DNA of 64,000 bases from Triplophysa rosa (Eukaryota; Chordata; Actinopteri; Cypriniformes; Nemacheilidae): the NCBI RefSeq assembly GCF_024868665.1, contig NC_079904.1, positions 5,719,807-5,783,806 of the forward strand, read 5' to 3'. The notes under the pieces were generated by a model, which was not told where the DNA came from, did not search any database, and was given only the letters and a program-made list of their open reading frames with translations. Below, one piece after another: positions 21,359 to 33,417 of the stretch (within the stretch, counting starts at the first letter, position 1; every line of letters begins with the position of its first letter). The position numbers were made by a program, and so were the translations under genes.

Positions 21359-23012
21359 GAGTGATAACACATTAAGCCACGAATGAATCTAACCAATCCC
21401 CATGTCTCTACGATGTTCTGATGCAGAGATATACATATTGCTAAACTGTTGCTAGGCTAATATGTTTGGTTGCTATGGGCGTGGCTTGGCATCTGCACTT
21501 GATAATACTCTAACCTATGAGTGAATCGAACCACCCCCGTGTCTCTACGAAGTTCCTATGCAGAGATATAGGTTTTGCTAAATGGTTGCTAGGCTAACCT
21601 GTTTGGTTGCTATGGGCGTGGCTAATCATCTGCCAATTGATGATGCTCTAAGCTATGAGTGTAAAAAACCAACCCCCGTCTCTCTACGATGTTCCGATGC
21701 AGAGATATAGGTATTGCTAAACGGTTGCTAGGCTGACATGTTTTGTTGCTATGGGCGTGGCTTCGAAGCTTCATGATGATCCTGGGACACTGATTGGTTG
21801 CCTGAGTAAAACGAGCCCACCCCCTTGTCTCTATGACACTGTGTTGCAAAGATATCCACCTGAACCTTTTATAATGTGAGTCTATGGGATCGGTTGCTAG
21901 GTTGCTGTAAATGGTTGCTATGGGCGTGGCTTAATAGCTTCAAGATGATCCTGTGACACTGATTGGTTGTGTGAGTCAAATGAGCCCACCCCCTTGTCTC
22001 TACGACACTGTGTTGCAAAGATATCCACATGGACTTTATATAATGGGAGTCTATGGGATCGGTTGCTAAGTTGCTTTAAATGGTTGCTATGGGCGTGCCT
22101 TAATAACTTCATAATGATCATGTCACACTGATTGGTAGCCTGAGTAAAATGAGCCCACCCCCTTGTCTCTAAGTGGTTGTACTGCTAAGATATTCAACAC
22201 GGGAGGTTTTACACCTTATATGGGCATGCTTCCTGTGATTGGGAAATTTTGGGAGGCTCTTACACCCCAGGGGTACAACTTACTCCCCATTGTGAGTGAT
22301 GTTCTTACAGAGCCTGATAGCCTCTTCAAATCGTGTATTATTTTCATGTTTCTACGATATCCTCACTCGGAGCTACGACCCGTCAAAGTTGTGCGCAATG
22401 TTAAGTCAATGGGATTTTTGGGGTTTTTATTCGCCCCCCTATCGCACCCCCTCCACCCGATCGCTTCCAAAAGTCATCACACACCATTCCTCAATGGGCC
22501 GCTCGATTTGATGTAGTCATTCATGGGTCCAAAGCGAAAAAATAATGCGTGAATATATAGGTATCTAGGTTTTGAATGGGAGTCTATGGGCGCCATTATA
22601 AGTATACGGAAATTTTGGGAGGCTCTCACACCCCAGGGGTGCAATTTACACCCCATTGTGAGTGATGTTCTTATAGAGCCTGATAACCCCTTCAAATCAT
22701 GTATTATTTTCATGTTTCTACGATATCCTCGCTCGGAGCTACGATCCCTCAAAGTTGGGCGCAATGTTAAGTCAATGGGATTTTTCGGGTGGTTTTTCGC
22801 CCCGCTATCGCAACCCCCCCCCCACCCGATCGCTTATAAAAGTCATAGCACACCATTCCCGAATAGGCCCGTCGATGTGATGCATTCATTCATGGGTCTA
22901 CGTCAAAAGCTGCGGGACAAGTAGCGTGCCAAATTTTTGGCGGAACAAGAATAATTATAAGAAGTATGTATGTTCGAATAACAATAGTTATGCTTTTTCA
23001 AAGCATCACTAA
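21359..23012. mobile_element. Helitron-like element with two kinds of tandem repeat
   Basis: Six related units begin with GTCTCTA at 21404, 21541, about 21680, 21827, 21996 and 22165, spaced 137, 139, 147, 169 and 169 bp. Units share GGTTGCTATGGGCGTG and TTGCTAAA/TTGCTAGG motifs. They are followed by two roughly 366-bp units (GGAAATTTTGGGA at 22242 and 22608). The right end has a hairpin, ATGCTTTTTCAAAGCAT, closely followed by CTAA then T. That resembles the 3' hairpin-CTRR end of Helitrons, although the spacer is shorter than typical. No replicase/helicase coding is seen, so it would be non-autonomous. The left boundary is uncertain. Confidence 0.5.
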
Positions 23013-24632
23013 TAATAAACCTGATTTTTAATATCAATTGTTAATGTGCAATTAATCCACATGCCACATGGATACGTCTGGAACTGATGAACTTTCTGAG
23101 AAGTTTACTGACCTCTGGTTGTCTGATTAGTTAAGCATCTGTTGTTTTTCTTTGTTTTTTAAACACAAATATTACAGGGAGACAAAAGAACAGAGAGCAA
23201 TTTTTGTGGCAATTAGGGCATAAAATTATGCCCCCTGGGAACTCGCAGCCAAGAAAATGATATATAGACACCTTAATATCTGGCCTGAGAGTCCTGTGCT
23301 CAAGTGTTTAATAGAGTTGTGGTTAGTTCCGTGCTCAGATCTAGGTACATGTTTAAGATGATATCTAATCTAAGGCTTTAGTGAAAAAACACACACACAC
23401 ATTCACCATAGCATATTGGATGCTTCTATCATGTGATCTGAATCAAGATCTTTTAATTAAAATCCACCATCAACTCCTCAACTACCCTGATACATTAATT
23501 GACTCCATCAAGCTCAGATCTAAATGTACCAACCCAACAAGATTAAATCTAATTTCCTCACTAACCTCATTAATACGTCTTCATTTAAGCTGTCCTTCAA
23601 TTCAAGAGTTTATACTTTAATCAACATTGTCCTCCTCATATTCGTGATCAATTGATTTATTTAATGAATCTGAATTGTGTCTACAATAGTTTTATTTAGT
23701 TCAATTTGATAAAATGCTTGAAATGTAATCAAACATACATTATGTTTAACAGTATGTGGACACCCTCTACTTAATGCTACACCACACCATAGAGAATTGC
23801 ATGAACAGTTTTGGGGAGGGCCTTTTAATAGAACAGCAGGGAGTGGTCCCTTTGCACATATTCATTTAAAAACGGTTTACTGATACAAAGTACAGTGTGG
23901 ATAGTCCCGAACCACATTATTTAAGATGGGTATGAAGTGGAACAGGCTCAAATGTTGCAACAAAGTTGGCTGTCCAAAATTCTGTAGAATTGCATTGTAT
24001 GTATTATGTATTTTAGAATATTTTACAAATTTCACCATGTGACCATACTTGAATAAATGAATATGAATGAATACCACACCTAATGCTTGTAAACATGTTA
24101 AAATATCACAAGCTGGTTCTAAGTCAATTCTACAGTGTCTATTTGAATGTTTCTGATTATTAGTGAAATCGTTTATTGTATTATTTGTGAGACATTAATT
24201 GTTCAATGTCAGTCGAGATGTGTTAAAATACTGATAAGTTATTAAAGGAAATAAATAAAAAAGAGTTTCGGACTGAATTCTAGAAATATCTGATGTTTGT
24301 ACCTAAAACCAGAACTGGAGGATGCAAAGCTATTTTTATTTAGAGGAAAATAACATTCTCAAGCTATTTTAAAAATTCTGTTCCTTTTCAGAGCATAATA
24401 TATTCATTTACAGATAAAGCTTTTACCAAGTATATGTGTATACATCCCTTAATGTCTTGCAGATAAATTTCATTTTATTTCCCCAGAGACTGACTTTGGA
24501 AGAAAATAACACATGTCAATATATGCAATAATTGTACATCAGACAAAATTAAAAAAAAAAAAAGAAAGTTCTGCTATACTAACTCCCTCATAGAAGCTGA
24601 CTGTAGGTTGTTTTCTCTCCTTCTGAATTTTA
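23013..24632. other. Intergenic, no gene seen
   Basis: AT-rich. There is an AC microsatellite near 23387-23400 and a poly(A) run at about 24550-24563. A Tc1-like word (TATGTGGACACCC) occurs at 23754, too short to call. Confidence 0.4.
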
Positions 24633-25180
24633 AAGAGTACATAACTAGGGATTTTGAAGGTCCTACTTTGGTTTATGGAGTGTCCAACAACAAGTTTATG
24701 TACATAGAAGTTGTAAAAACTCTATTATTTTGTAATAATAGGCAGTTATTCTTACCTTACTTCTTGACTGACTCTCAAATGATTCGTTCCACGATTCATC
24801 TGTCTAATCCCCTCCTTTCCGCTAGCTTAGTCTGATGTGATTGGTCAGATGGTCTAGTCTGCTGTCATTGGTTTACCACGAATGAGGCTCACGAGCTATA
24901 GTGTTTGGGGGAGAAGAGTGAAGTTTTCGCGGGCAGTCCTAGCAAAACGCAGGCGGGGATTTTATGTAGTGACGTAAATCCGCGGCGGTTCGCGACTCGG
25001 ACTAGGGACGACTCGTTTGCGTGATTCAGAGTCGACTCCCTTTTTTCCAAGCCAATAACTTTGTTATTCATTCACCTTCGGATTTACAACTTGGCAGACT
25101 GCTTACTTTCAAACACGGCAACATTACACACTGCATGAAATGTAATTTTCATGATCTCATGTTATGTACTCTTTAAAGTT
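24633..25180. mobile_element. TTAA-flanked MITE with AAAGAGTACATAAC termini
   Basis: Left TTTAAAGAGTACATAAC and right GTTATGTACTCTTTAAA are perfect inverted repeats spanning about 545 bp. The interior is unusually CpG-rich (about 24890-25050) for an AT-rich region. The target motif TTAA suggests a piggyBac or Kolobok type. No coding frame is visible. Confidence 0.7.
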
Positions 25181-25897
25181 AAATGTCATGTTTTAGGCCC
25201 ACTAAACAGTTCTCGTCTCCATAATGATTCAAACGGCGCTGTTTAATAGTACTAATATTTTTTTTACATGAACATCATACAAACGGTCCTTTTTGAAATA
25301 ATAATGAAAGTGCATAAAAAGCCGTTTCTATATAACAATAGTTTGAAGAATAAGGAACATCCTTAAAAATAAGATAAAATACGTTTTCTTTTTGCTCGAG
25401 AGTGGCCATGAAAATCTGACATTTAACTTCCAGTGTCACAGGAAGAAAGAAGGCCGATCAGTCACAGAGGAGTGCTGAAATGGCTTTGTCATCTTGTCAT
25501 TATTCAAACATCAAGTGAAAAGCACAAATGCAGACTTTCCCAACAGCCCTCAGTGAACAGCAGAACAGATGTAGTTAATTAGGCTTTAGTTTAATTGGCT
25601 AATTGTCATGCCAGTTCTCAGTCAGGATTGGAAACAGGATGTCTGTGTAATTAGTTTGCTATTAATTCCTACTAGATATTTCGATGACTAAACTGAGATT
25701 CTGGGAAAAAGACTTCAAGTAATCCTTTATTAATCACATTACTAAGGTTTCATTAGTCCATTTAAAAATGGCTGCAAGGAAAAAGAGCCCATACTGAGAC
25801 TGCCCAAATTTACTAATTTCCCTCATTACTCATGATATTGATACCAAACCTTTCTGTATTTTTCTGTAATTGTGTATTAAAAATGTCAACAGTTCTG

Positions 25898-26209
25898 TTA
25901 ATAGAACAGTTCACCCAAAAATAAAATTGTGTCATTATTTACACACCTTCTTGTTATTTCAAACCTTTATGACTTTCTTTCTTCTGCAGAACACAGAAGA
26001 ACAACAGAAAACCGCTGGTCCCCATTGACTTGTGGTTTTGTGTCCATACATTAGAAGTCTATGGGGACCAACGGTTTTTGGCTACCAACATTATTCAAAA
26101 TATCTTCTTTTGTGTTTTGGAGAAGAATGAAGGTCACACAGGTTTAAAATGACAACAGGGTGAGTAAATGATGACAGAATTTCTATTTTTAGGTGAACTG
26201 TCCCTTTAA
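25898..26209. mobile_element. Angel-like MITE, near complete
   Basis: Both ends are present: ACAGTTCACCCAAAAATAAAA on the left and ATTTTTAGGTGAACTGTCCC then TTTAA on the right. The arms carry GACTTTCTTTCTTCTGCAG and its inverted counterpart, and GGTCCCCATTGACT / AGTCTATGGGGACC flanks the centre. Confidence 0.85.
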
Positions 26210-26786
26210 TACTTTGCCTGGGCTGCTGTTCTGCATATTGTAGTTGTGGAGGCTATAGAATGTAAATTGACATGTATTTTAATAAACGACAGATAGATAC
26301 ATTAAAATAATCCTCCTTAACATTCATAACCTCTCCCACAAAGTCATCACAGAAAGGCTCAGGACTTTAAATTCACTGGCACTTTATGGAACAAAACATT
26401 TCCAGCACAAACACAAGTGAGAAAATCCCTGACAGTGTTTATCACTGAAGTACATCAGATGTAGTACCTGATCGGATGTAGTACCTGCAAAGGTTTTTAA
26501 TATATGTAATTTATCCTTAGACTATATCTGCATTATTCAGTTTATTATTAATGACACCAATATCTTATATCTGATAAAGACTGACACAAAGTTAATTACA
26601 TCCATAAATACTGACCTCTCCTATTGATCAACGTGTTAAAGCCAGCATTAAAAAGACATCTACATTCTTTTCTCACCAAGAAAAAAGTGGAATTGATAAT
26701 GTTTCATCGTGTCTTCGATTTATTACACCGGATGTCTTACTAGACTACTAAAATGGTCACAACTCACTTAATGTATGTCACATTAA

Positions 26787-27091
26787 TAGAGGTGTACTGG
26801 GTTTACGGTTGCGATAGCGATAACGTCACGGTATTTAAAAAAAAATAAGAAACTAACACTCCCAAAAGCATCAACAATTTTTTATAACATTTGTTATTAT
26901 GTTAAAGAATGGACAACATTCAAGGTTTAATTCAGCCATCTTTATGTAAACTAATAAAAATTGAATAGATTTGTCACAGAAAAATAAAACTGAATTTGAA
27001 CATAAAAATATATTTCATTAAAAAATATATTGGCATATAGCTCTACGATACATATCTTGCTGCATTTTTATTGTACATTGTTACACCCCTA
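26787..27091. mobile_element. Short hAT-type element (305 bp) with 8-bp target duplication
   Basis: Starts TAGAGGTGTAC and ends GTTACACCCCTA. It is flanked by CACATTAA (26779-26786) and TACATTAA (27092-27099), an 8-bp duplication with one mismatch. No coding; a non-autonomous derivative. Confidence 0.8.
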
Positions 27092-27099
27092 TACATTAA

Positions 27100-28764
27100 T
27101 CACCTTTAAATTCAGCAATCCCTTGAACTACAAATAACCATTAACACAAACTTATGTGCTTGATTCTTTTGTGTTATGTGCAAATCAATGTACGAATATA
27201 GCACGCTTTGCATATGGTACTAATAGACTAAGCCTGTCATTTACATCTAGAAAACCCCCAGAATTAAGCCTTTTGAAGTGACAAAAAATATATTGGGTTA
27301 TAAATGATTTGTAAGCCCAAGAACAAAACATCATTCTGCAATGATGCTCCTGCACATAACCTCTCATAAACAGCACTGATCAGGTCTGTTTTGTTTAATA
27401 CATCTCCTCCACGTTCTGCTGAGCTTTGTCAGTTAATGAGCATAGAGGCCATTCCTGTCCACTGTCTGACTTCAGATTAGGTCAATGGCTCATGGTAAAA
27501 TAATTGGCAGTCGTCTCATTATTGTGTGATAATTCCATCTGACGCTGTCGTGTCTTTTGCTTGCCCCCGCGCTTTCACTCTTTTTACTTTTATTAACTCA
27601 CACCTAAAAATGGCCAAAGGCTTGTGCGGATCAGTTTTAGACAGGGCACGAGCTCTTTTATTTTCTACAGAACCAACACCACAACTTAATTAAACAAGAA
27701 CAGCCCTTAAAGCCACAACGGGAGCTTCTCATCTGTTGTAGACTCTGCAACACGATTTGTTTCATGCTCATCTAATGTTCTGCTAATGTGATCTCTTATC
27801 ATATTGTTAATAAGCAAAGTATTGTTTTGTGGTATTAATAATATGAACATGTAAGTTCAGTGAAGTGTGACAGTAGATTTTAGAGGAGCGCAACAGCAAA
27901 GGCAATGGTTAATGGAAACATACAGTTCACACTTCCACCCCCTCAATGTACAATGTCATTACATGGAAATTGTTTTGATGAATGATGATTATGATTCAAG
28001 CATTAATTGCACACTGTGCAGCGCTGCTTACATTTATCACACAATATCGTTTTTGAACGCCTGTGAAGAGAAGCAGCAACCTTGGAATATTCTGCAGCAT
28101 CTATCGAGAATAAAAATGAAGGTTGGGAGATTAAAACTTACTGATCTCGTCTGACATATACTGTAGATGGAAAAATAAATGCAACTTTCTGTTTACACCT
28201 ATCAGTCTGTCCCTTTGTGTTAGTATTTATTTAGCCCCTCAGATTATTTCTAGGTTGTTAAATTCACTTCTCCCGTGGCATGCGGAACACATCAAGATGC
28301 ATGCACGAATACATGTCTGTGCAAATACACCGACGCTTTCACATCTTGTTTGTATATTTTTCCAACACCACCTGACACCTCATCCAAGTGGCCTCGCTGC
28401 TTGCTTTAGGCATTTGGCTCTTGGTAGGGCACAGATAGAGGTCTGCTGTTACTAACAATGCAGAAATATGATGACAGTGTGATTAGCCGGTCCATCTATT
28501 ATGTTATGACAAGTGCTAATGAAAGAGAGGTGACAAGTAATGATTACCTTCTTCTCAGCCGTGGCAATAATTTGATTTGAATGTGACACCTAAATTGATA
28601 TAATATAACTGAAACATTATCTAAAAGGGTTGCCATATAGTGACTTTTTAAGTCTGTATTCATTCATCAGAATTCATTTTTGGATAAATTAATCATAATT
28701 AATACGTTAGAAAATAAGTAGTTCACCTCTTCGCAGGGTATATTGCTAACCCCTACCAGCAATT
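27100..28764. other. Unique intergenic stretch, possible conserved non-coding DNA
   Basis: No repeat family recognised. Positions about 27400-27700 and 28450-28600 have a balanced, non-repetitive base pattern rich in ATTA/TAAT homeodomain-type words, as conserved enhancers often have. Without alignment this is only an impression. No coding exon is seen. Confidence 0.25.
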
Positions 28765-28837
28765 CACTGCAAAAAATGAATTTCTTTTAAAGCATTTTTG
28801 TCTTGTTTTCTAGTACAAATATCTGAACTTTCTTAAA

Positions 28838-29324
28838 CGGGTCATATGACACGGCTAAAAAGAATATTATGGTTTGTTTTAGATGTAATGCAATGTGTAT
28901 ACACGATTTAAGCTTCAAAAACACTGTATTTTTCACACACCGGGCATGTTTGTATCTCCTCTTTGCCCCGCCTCTCTGAAACGCGCAGATTTTTTACAAA
29001 GCTCATCGCTCTGAAAAGTGAGGTGTGCTATGATTGGCCAGTTCACCAGTGCGTAGTGATTGGTCAAATACTGCAAGCGTGTGACGAAAATGTAACGCTT
29101 CTTACCATATTTGGAACATCAGCTTCCAAAGCAGTTGTACTGACAGGTACGCCGGTTTGGGCGGTCTTAGTCAAATCATACCACGAACTGACGTAGATTT
29201 GTGGGGGTGTGGTTACACGAGGAGTTTCAGACAGGTCTGGGTGAGCATTCACTTTTAGATAGAATCTTTTGTTCCAACACTTTAATTTTTTCAATTTTAC
29301 GTGTCTAATACATGCATGGGCAAC
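28838..29324. repeat. Nested GC-richer repeat
   Basis: Begins GGGTCATATGACACGGCTAA and contains GCCCCGCCTCTCTGAAACGC and GATTGGCCAGTTCACCAG. The general pattern is like the TTAA MITE at 24633-25180, but the right end is not visible, perhaps because the palindrome interrupted it. Confidence 0.4.
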
Positions 29325-29709
29325 TTATCCCTTACAGAAAAGACACATGAAATTCACATGTGCAAAAAACACATGTGATCACATGTGAAATGTGTGTTTT
29401 TGGAACATTTTGGTGTGAATACCATGTGAATTCCCACGTGAAACCCATGGGATAACATATGCGACATGTCTCCACATGTGATCGCATGTTCTTCACGTCA
29501 CCACATGTTGCACATGTCATCCCATGGGTTTTTACGTGTTATCCCATGGGTTTCACATGGGAATTCACATGGAATTCACACAAAAATGTTCCAAAAACAC
29601 ACATTTCACATGTGATCACACGTGTTTTTTGCACACGTTAAACACTTGTATACATGTGATCACATGCGAAAAACATGTAAAAAACATGTGTCTTTTCTGT
29701 AAGGGATAA
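29325..29709. repeat. 385-bp near-perfect palindrome
   Basis: Left arm starts TTATCCCTTACAGAAAAGAC and right arm ends GTCTTTTCTGTAAGGGATAA, an exact reverse complement. Pairing continues inward through GTTTTTGGAACATTTT/AAAATGTTCCAAAAAC and CCATGTGAATTCCC/GGGAATTCACATGG. CACATGTG and CCCATGGG recur many times inside. It can fold as one long hairpin and is probably a foldback MITE. The open frames on both strands here are mirror products of the palindrome. Confidence 0.85.
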
Positions 29710-30597
29710 CACACCAAAGACACAGAAAAACACGTATTCACGCCTTTAAACAAAGTAATATTTACTAAGGTTATGTTTAAAACAAGCAAAAGAAAAATCT
29801 GCCAATGAGGTAAGAGAAATAAACTTTAATTTGGTATGGTGCTAGCAGGGAGCGCCAGAGAGTTTACTGCATTAGCAGAGTATTTACTCATTGAGTAAAG
29901 CTGCATACATTCAAAAATGGCATTAATGTGCTGGTCCCCAACATCAGTAAAACCTTTACTCTTCACCACTATGGTAACCCCCAAAAATCACAGACAACAG
30001 AAAATCTTCTGAATTTTAACATAACAGAACAGTAAAGACTAACAAGTCTCCTTAGCTTTCACCCTGCACAAAAACATAAATACAACAACACTTTAACCAA
30101 TTTTAAAATGTAAATCTAGTCATAAAAGCATGCATGCTGGGAACTCGATCTGCTGTGTAGTTTCAGTTAGTCAATGAAAATGATTCATGTTGCCCAAACA
30201 CAAAAGGACTAAGTTATGTCAAAGAGTTGCCTATTTATGTCACTATTACACACTGAAATTGTGCTTGAACAAGAAACCAATACAAATGTGTTCTATCAAA
30301 CTAGATTGATTAAGTAAAACAAACAACCTTTAAAAATCAACATTGTAAAATCGCACTAGACTTACTTTTTACTTAAGTACCTAATTCAATTTATTTTTCT
30401 TAGCCCATTGGCACATAATATGCTTGTTTTAAACATAAACTTACTTAATTTGTACATTTTATTTCAAAATAAATATCTTGGGTCACTTTTCTTGTCAAGT
30501 AAATATATCTTGATTTAGGAATTTTCAGATATTTGTACTAGAAAACAAGACAAAAATGCAACTCATTTTTTTGCAGTGAAAGTGATAATTATAACAA

Positions 30598-31260
30598 AAT
30601 TTTGTAGCTCAACTGGTAGTGTCGCGGATGTGGCAGGAGAAGAACCCAAATGCAGGCAGGCAATGAAGGGGTTAACAAAACACTTTATTGACAAAAACGG
30701 AAACCAAAACACCCACAATGGAGAAAAACTAAACTGAGTACTACTACAATAAAACAAAAACTTCCTACGAGGGGGCAAGATGAAACAAGGTCAAAAATAA
30801 CAAGAATAATATAAACAAATACCAACACTACACGGGGCGCAGGAACAGCACGAACAAGGCACACGTGGAACGAAATACACAAGCAACAAGACAAAGAAAC
30901 ATGAGGGCATTTATAGGTAAGACAAACGAAGGACAACGAGCGAGGGCAGGTGTGAAACATAAGACAGGGCAGGGAGACAATACAGGAAACGAGAGGGGCG
31001 GGGCCAATGACGAGACACTGGAGAGAACGCATATTATTGTCAAAAGGACAATAATATGTTTCTCTCCACACATAACCGAAGACTTTGTCATGGCTCTGCT
31101 ACAGGACCAAGAAAAACATGGCTAAATGAAGCAGAGCCATGACAGGTAGACCATTGTGTTAACAGTCCAAAGGTGATGGTCCGATCCCCAGGGAACAAAC
31201 ACACATGCCAAGAAAACTGAATAGACTGAATGTACTGTACGTTGCTACACGGTTTCAGTG
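30598..31260 (+). mobile_element. tRNA-derived SINE interrupted by a solo LTR
   Basis: The tRNA-like head reads TTGTAGCTCAACTGGTAG (box A region) before the insertion. After it come ACCATTGTGTTAACAG and GGTGATGGTCCGATCCCC (box B region). Joined across the insertion they make a normal tRNA-like arrangement. The 3' boundary of the SINE is uncertain. Confidence 0.65.
30620..31144 (-). mobile_element. Solo LTR, gypsy-like
   Basis: 525 bp beginning TGTCGCGG and ending CATGACA (TG...CA), flanked by the perfect 5-bp duplication GGTAG at 30615-30619 and 31145-31149. Read on the minus strand, a CAATAAAG polyadenylation signal precedes GTTTTGTTAACCCCTTCA and a TGCCTGCATTTGGGTTC stretch, a pattern common at the end of fish gypsy LTRs. 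A 14-bp inverted repeat, TGTCATGGCTCTGC / GCAGAGCCATGACA, sits at its plus-strand right end. No internal retroelement sequence remains, so this is the product of LTR-LTR recombination. Confidence 0.75.
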
Positions 31261-33417
31261 ATACTGTAGTGTACTATTTATTTAAAAACTTCCTAAAATA
31301 AATATCTTAAGGCTTAAATATGGAACACTTAACATTTTTATTAACTTCCTGTGTCCGTAAGCAGGTCACAAAAGAAATAGCCGCTGATGCCTTTGCAAAA
31401 GGAGAGCACTGGCCTGTGGCAAATTGGTCACCAAATGTCACATTAGGTATCAGCAAGACATTTCAAATATTTCAAATCCCCTACATTTGTTTTGTTTCTC
31501 CTTCAACGTCTTTACCGCTCCGGCCCCACACCCATGTCAGCGTGCTCCTCCACAGCCTCATCTTCCTCCCTGCTTTGTTTCATCAAAACACAAATAGCAT
31601 TCTGGAGCAGCTGGATAGCGATTTCATCAAGTCCGCCACAATTTTTGGTAACTATGTCTCAAAACCGATCACTGTTAGAAAATAACAAAGCAAAAATGAT
31701 AGGAGAGAATACTGAAAAGAGGCACAGGGAGATCGAGTGAATTAAAACAATGCTTTGCGACTTTGAAATAACTATAGAATCTAATTTCAATAAAGATTGG
31801 TGTAATAGATTCCTGTATTAGTCTCTGAATGGATAAAAATGTATTTCATGAGTAGTAAAAGTAGGTTATCTTTAATTCAAACCAGCAATTACAGCATCAA
31901 GATGACGCTTACAGATAGAAATAATACGTACAATTCGATTTGCCCGAATCAGCGCATACGCCATTGAGGCAAAGTCAATAGGGTAATTTAATACATAACT
32001 ATGATTGTTTGCATGCAGGAAATAAAAGGTCATTAAGCGGCTTACCAGAAGCGAATCACCCAAATCCACTGGTGTTTATTTGCGCCAGACCCTTGCGAAA
32101 ATGAACCTACAGAAATTCAGCAGGAAATACTGTAGATAGCCTAATTGATCTGTTAGTCAAGCAGCGGTCAGGCTAATTTTATCCAGAAATATTTAATTTG
32201 AATGAGAATATTATCAAAACTCATTGTCCAAACAACACTGAATCCCACGATTAATTTAGACATCAGCAGAACAGAACTTTATTTTGCCATATGTTTCTCT
32301 TCTTTCATCTCGGGAGTGGCAGACAATTCATGCAGACAATGATGAATGAAAGCCATTGTCAGTAAAGCAATTCCTGTCCCCATTCGTCTCACCAAATTGT
32401 GTGCTTTTGCTATCTTGTTCGCCCAGAGGCCTTTGGTATTGGTGTATCATGGTTATTGATTTGAGAAAGATCAGGTCAGGGTATTGTTTAATTGAACGGG
32501 ATGATGCTTTGTAAATGCAATATAGAGGAATGACGATGACCTGTGACTCAAACCAGGTGATTTCTCATTATATTGTGGTCTTAAAGAGGCTACTCACAAC
32601 TCAATATTGACGAAAAAAATGTTGTGTTACACAGTTCATCAAACAGAACATCACCACTGCAAACAAAGCTGGTACTGTATAACAAAATGAAACGAAGGAT
32701 CTACTAAAAATGTAAAAAAGCATTTAATAAATCATGGGCACGGATGTGCATACAATGTGTTATTAAAAAATCTGTAGCCTACATATTTAAAAATATATAT
32801 TTTTTAAAACCTTTTGTCGATAGTGATACATTTAGTTTTATATGAGAAACAGAGTGAATATTCTTTTAAAGACCTTATTTTAGAACCAGTTATTTTAGAG
32901 GCTGATAACAGGTGCTCAATATGTCTTACCCGCCCGCTAGAGGAAATGCAATTAGGCTGGCTTCACAAATCTCCAGCTATGGTTGTGGAAAGGTGTTACA
33001 AGCTTAATAAAGGTTATATCTGATAGCTTTGTTTGCTAAGGTGTGATTGGACAGGAATAGGTTCTAAGGGTCTGTTGTGAAAGGTGGTTTCCATTACATG
33101 CTATTAGCTGTTGCCTTAAAAAGAAAATGTCTGTTATTGACATATCAATATGATGCCCATTTAAATTCTTTCCCTGAATAGTCAGTGTTGGAGATTCATT
33201 TTACATAAGGTATGCATAGGCTCACATCAGCATCCATGGCAATGGGATGCTTCAAAGCTATATGCAAATGAGGTATTCAAATGATAGAATTCAGCTCCAA
33301 GTACTGTATGTGTTAAGGCTAGTTTAAATAAGATAATAGACATACAGAATAGTTTTTATGTTGTTGTTGTTATTGTTGGATTAAGGTTGAAGTTTAGTTT
33401 TTTTTAGGAAAGTTACA
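31261..33417. other. Intergenic, no gene seen
   Basis: Mostly non-repetitive. Short open frames at 31320-31740 lack any family signature. Stretches at about 32290-32450 and 33180-33310 look non-repetitive and could be conserved regulatory DNA. A TGT/TTG microsatellite-like run lies at about 33360. Confidence 0.3.

Larger units (their letters stand above)
28765..30578. mobile_element. 1.8-kb composite DNA element with CACTGCAAAAAA termini
   Basis: The left end (28765 onwards) and the reverse complement of the right end (30578 backwards) share CACTGCAAAAAA and then CATTTTTGTCTTGTTTTCTA and GTACAAATATCTGAA, a terminal inverted repeat of about 60 bp. The interior is occupied by other elements: a CpG-richer repeat at about 28838-29324 and a palindrome at 29325-29709. 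No target duplication is identified and no transposase frame is visible. Confidence 0.6.

Noticed and set aside
21404..22200. Regularly spaced similar units that could suggest a CRISPR array
   Set aside because: Spacing is 137-169 bp, whole units are similar rather than alternating repeat and unique spacer, and the host is a vertebrate.
29332..29709. Several open frames rich in His/Thr/Met in the palindrome
   Set aside because: Mirror products of CACATGTG-type repeats. The frames on the two strands mimic each other because the DNA is palindromic.
30685..31071. 128-codon minus-strand frame with many Cys/Leu/Val
   Set aside because: Lies wholly inside the solo LTR and has no retroviral or cellular protein signature; it is low-complexity LTR sequence.
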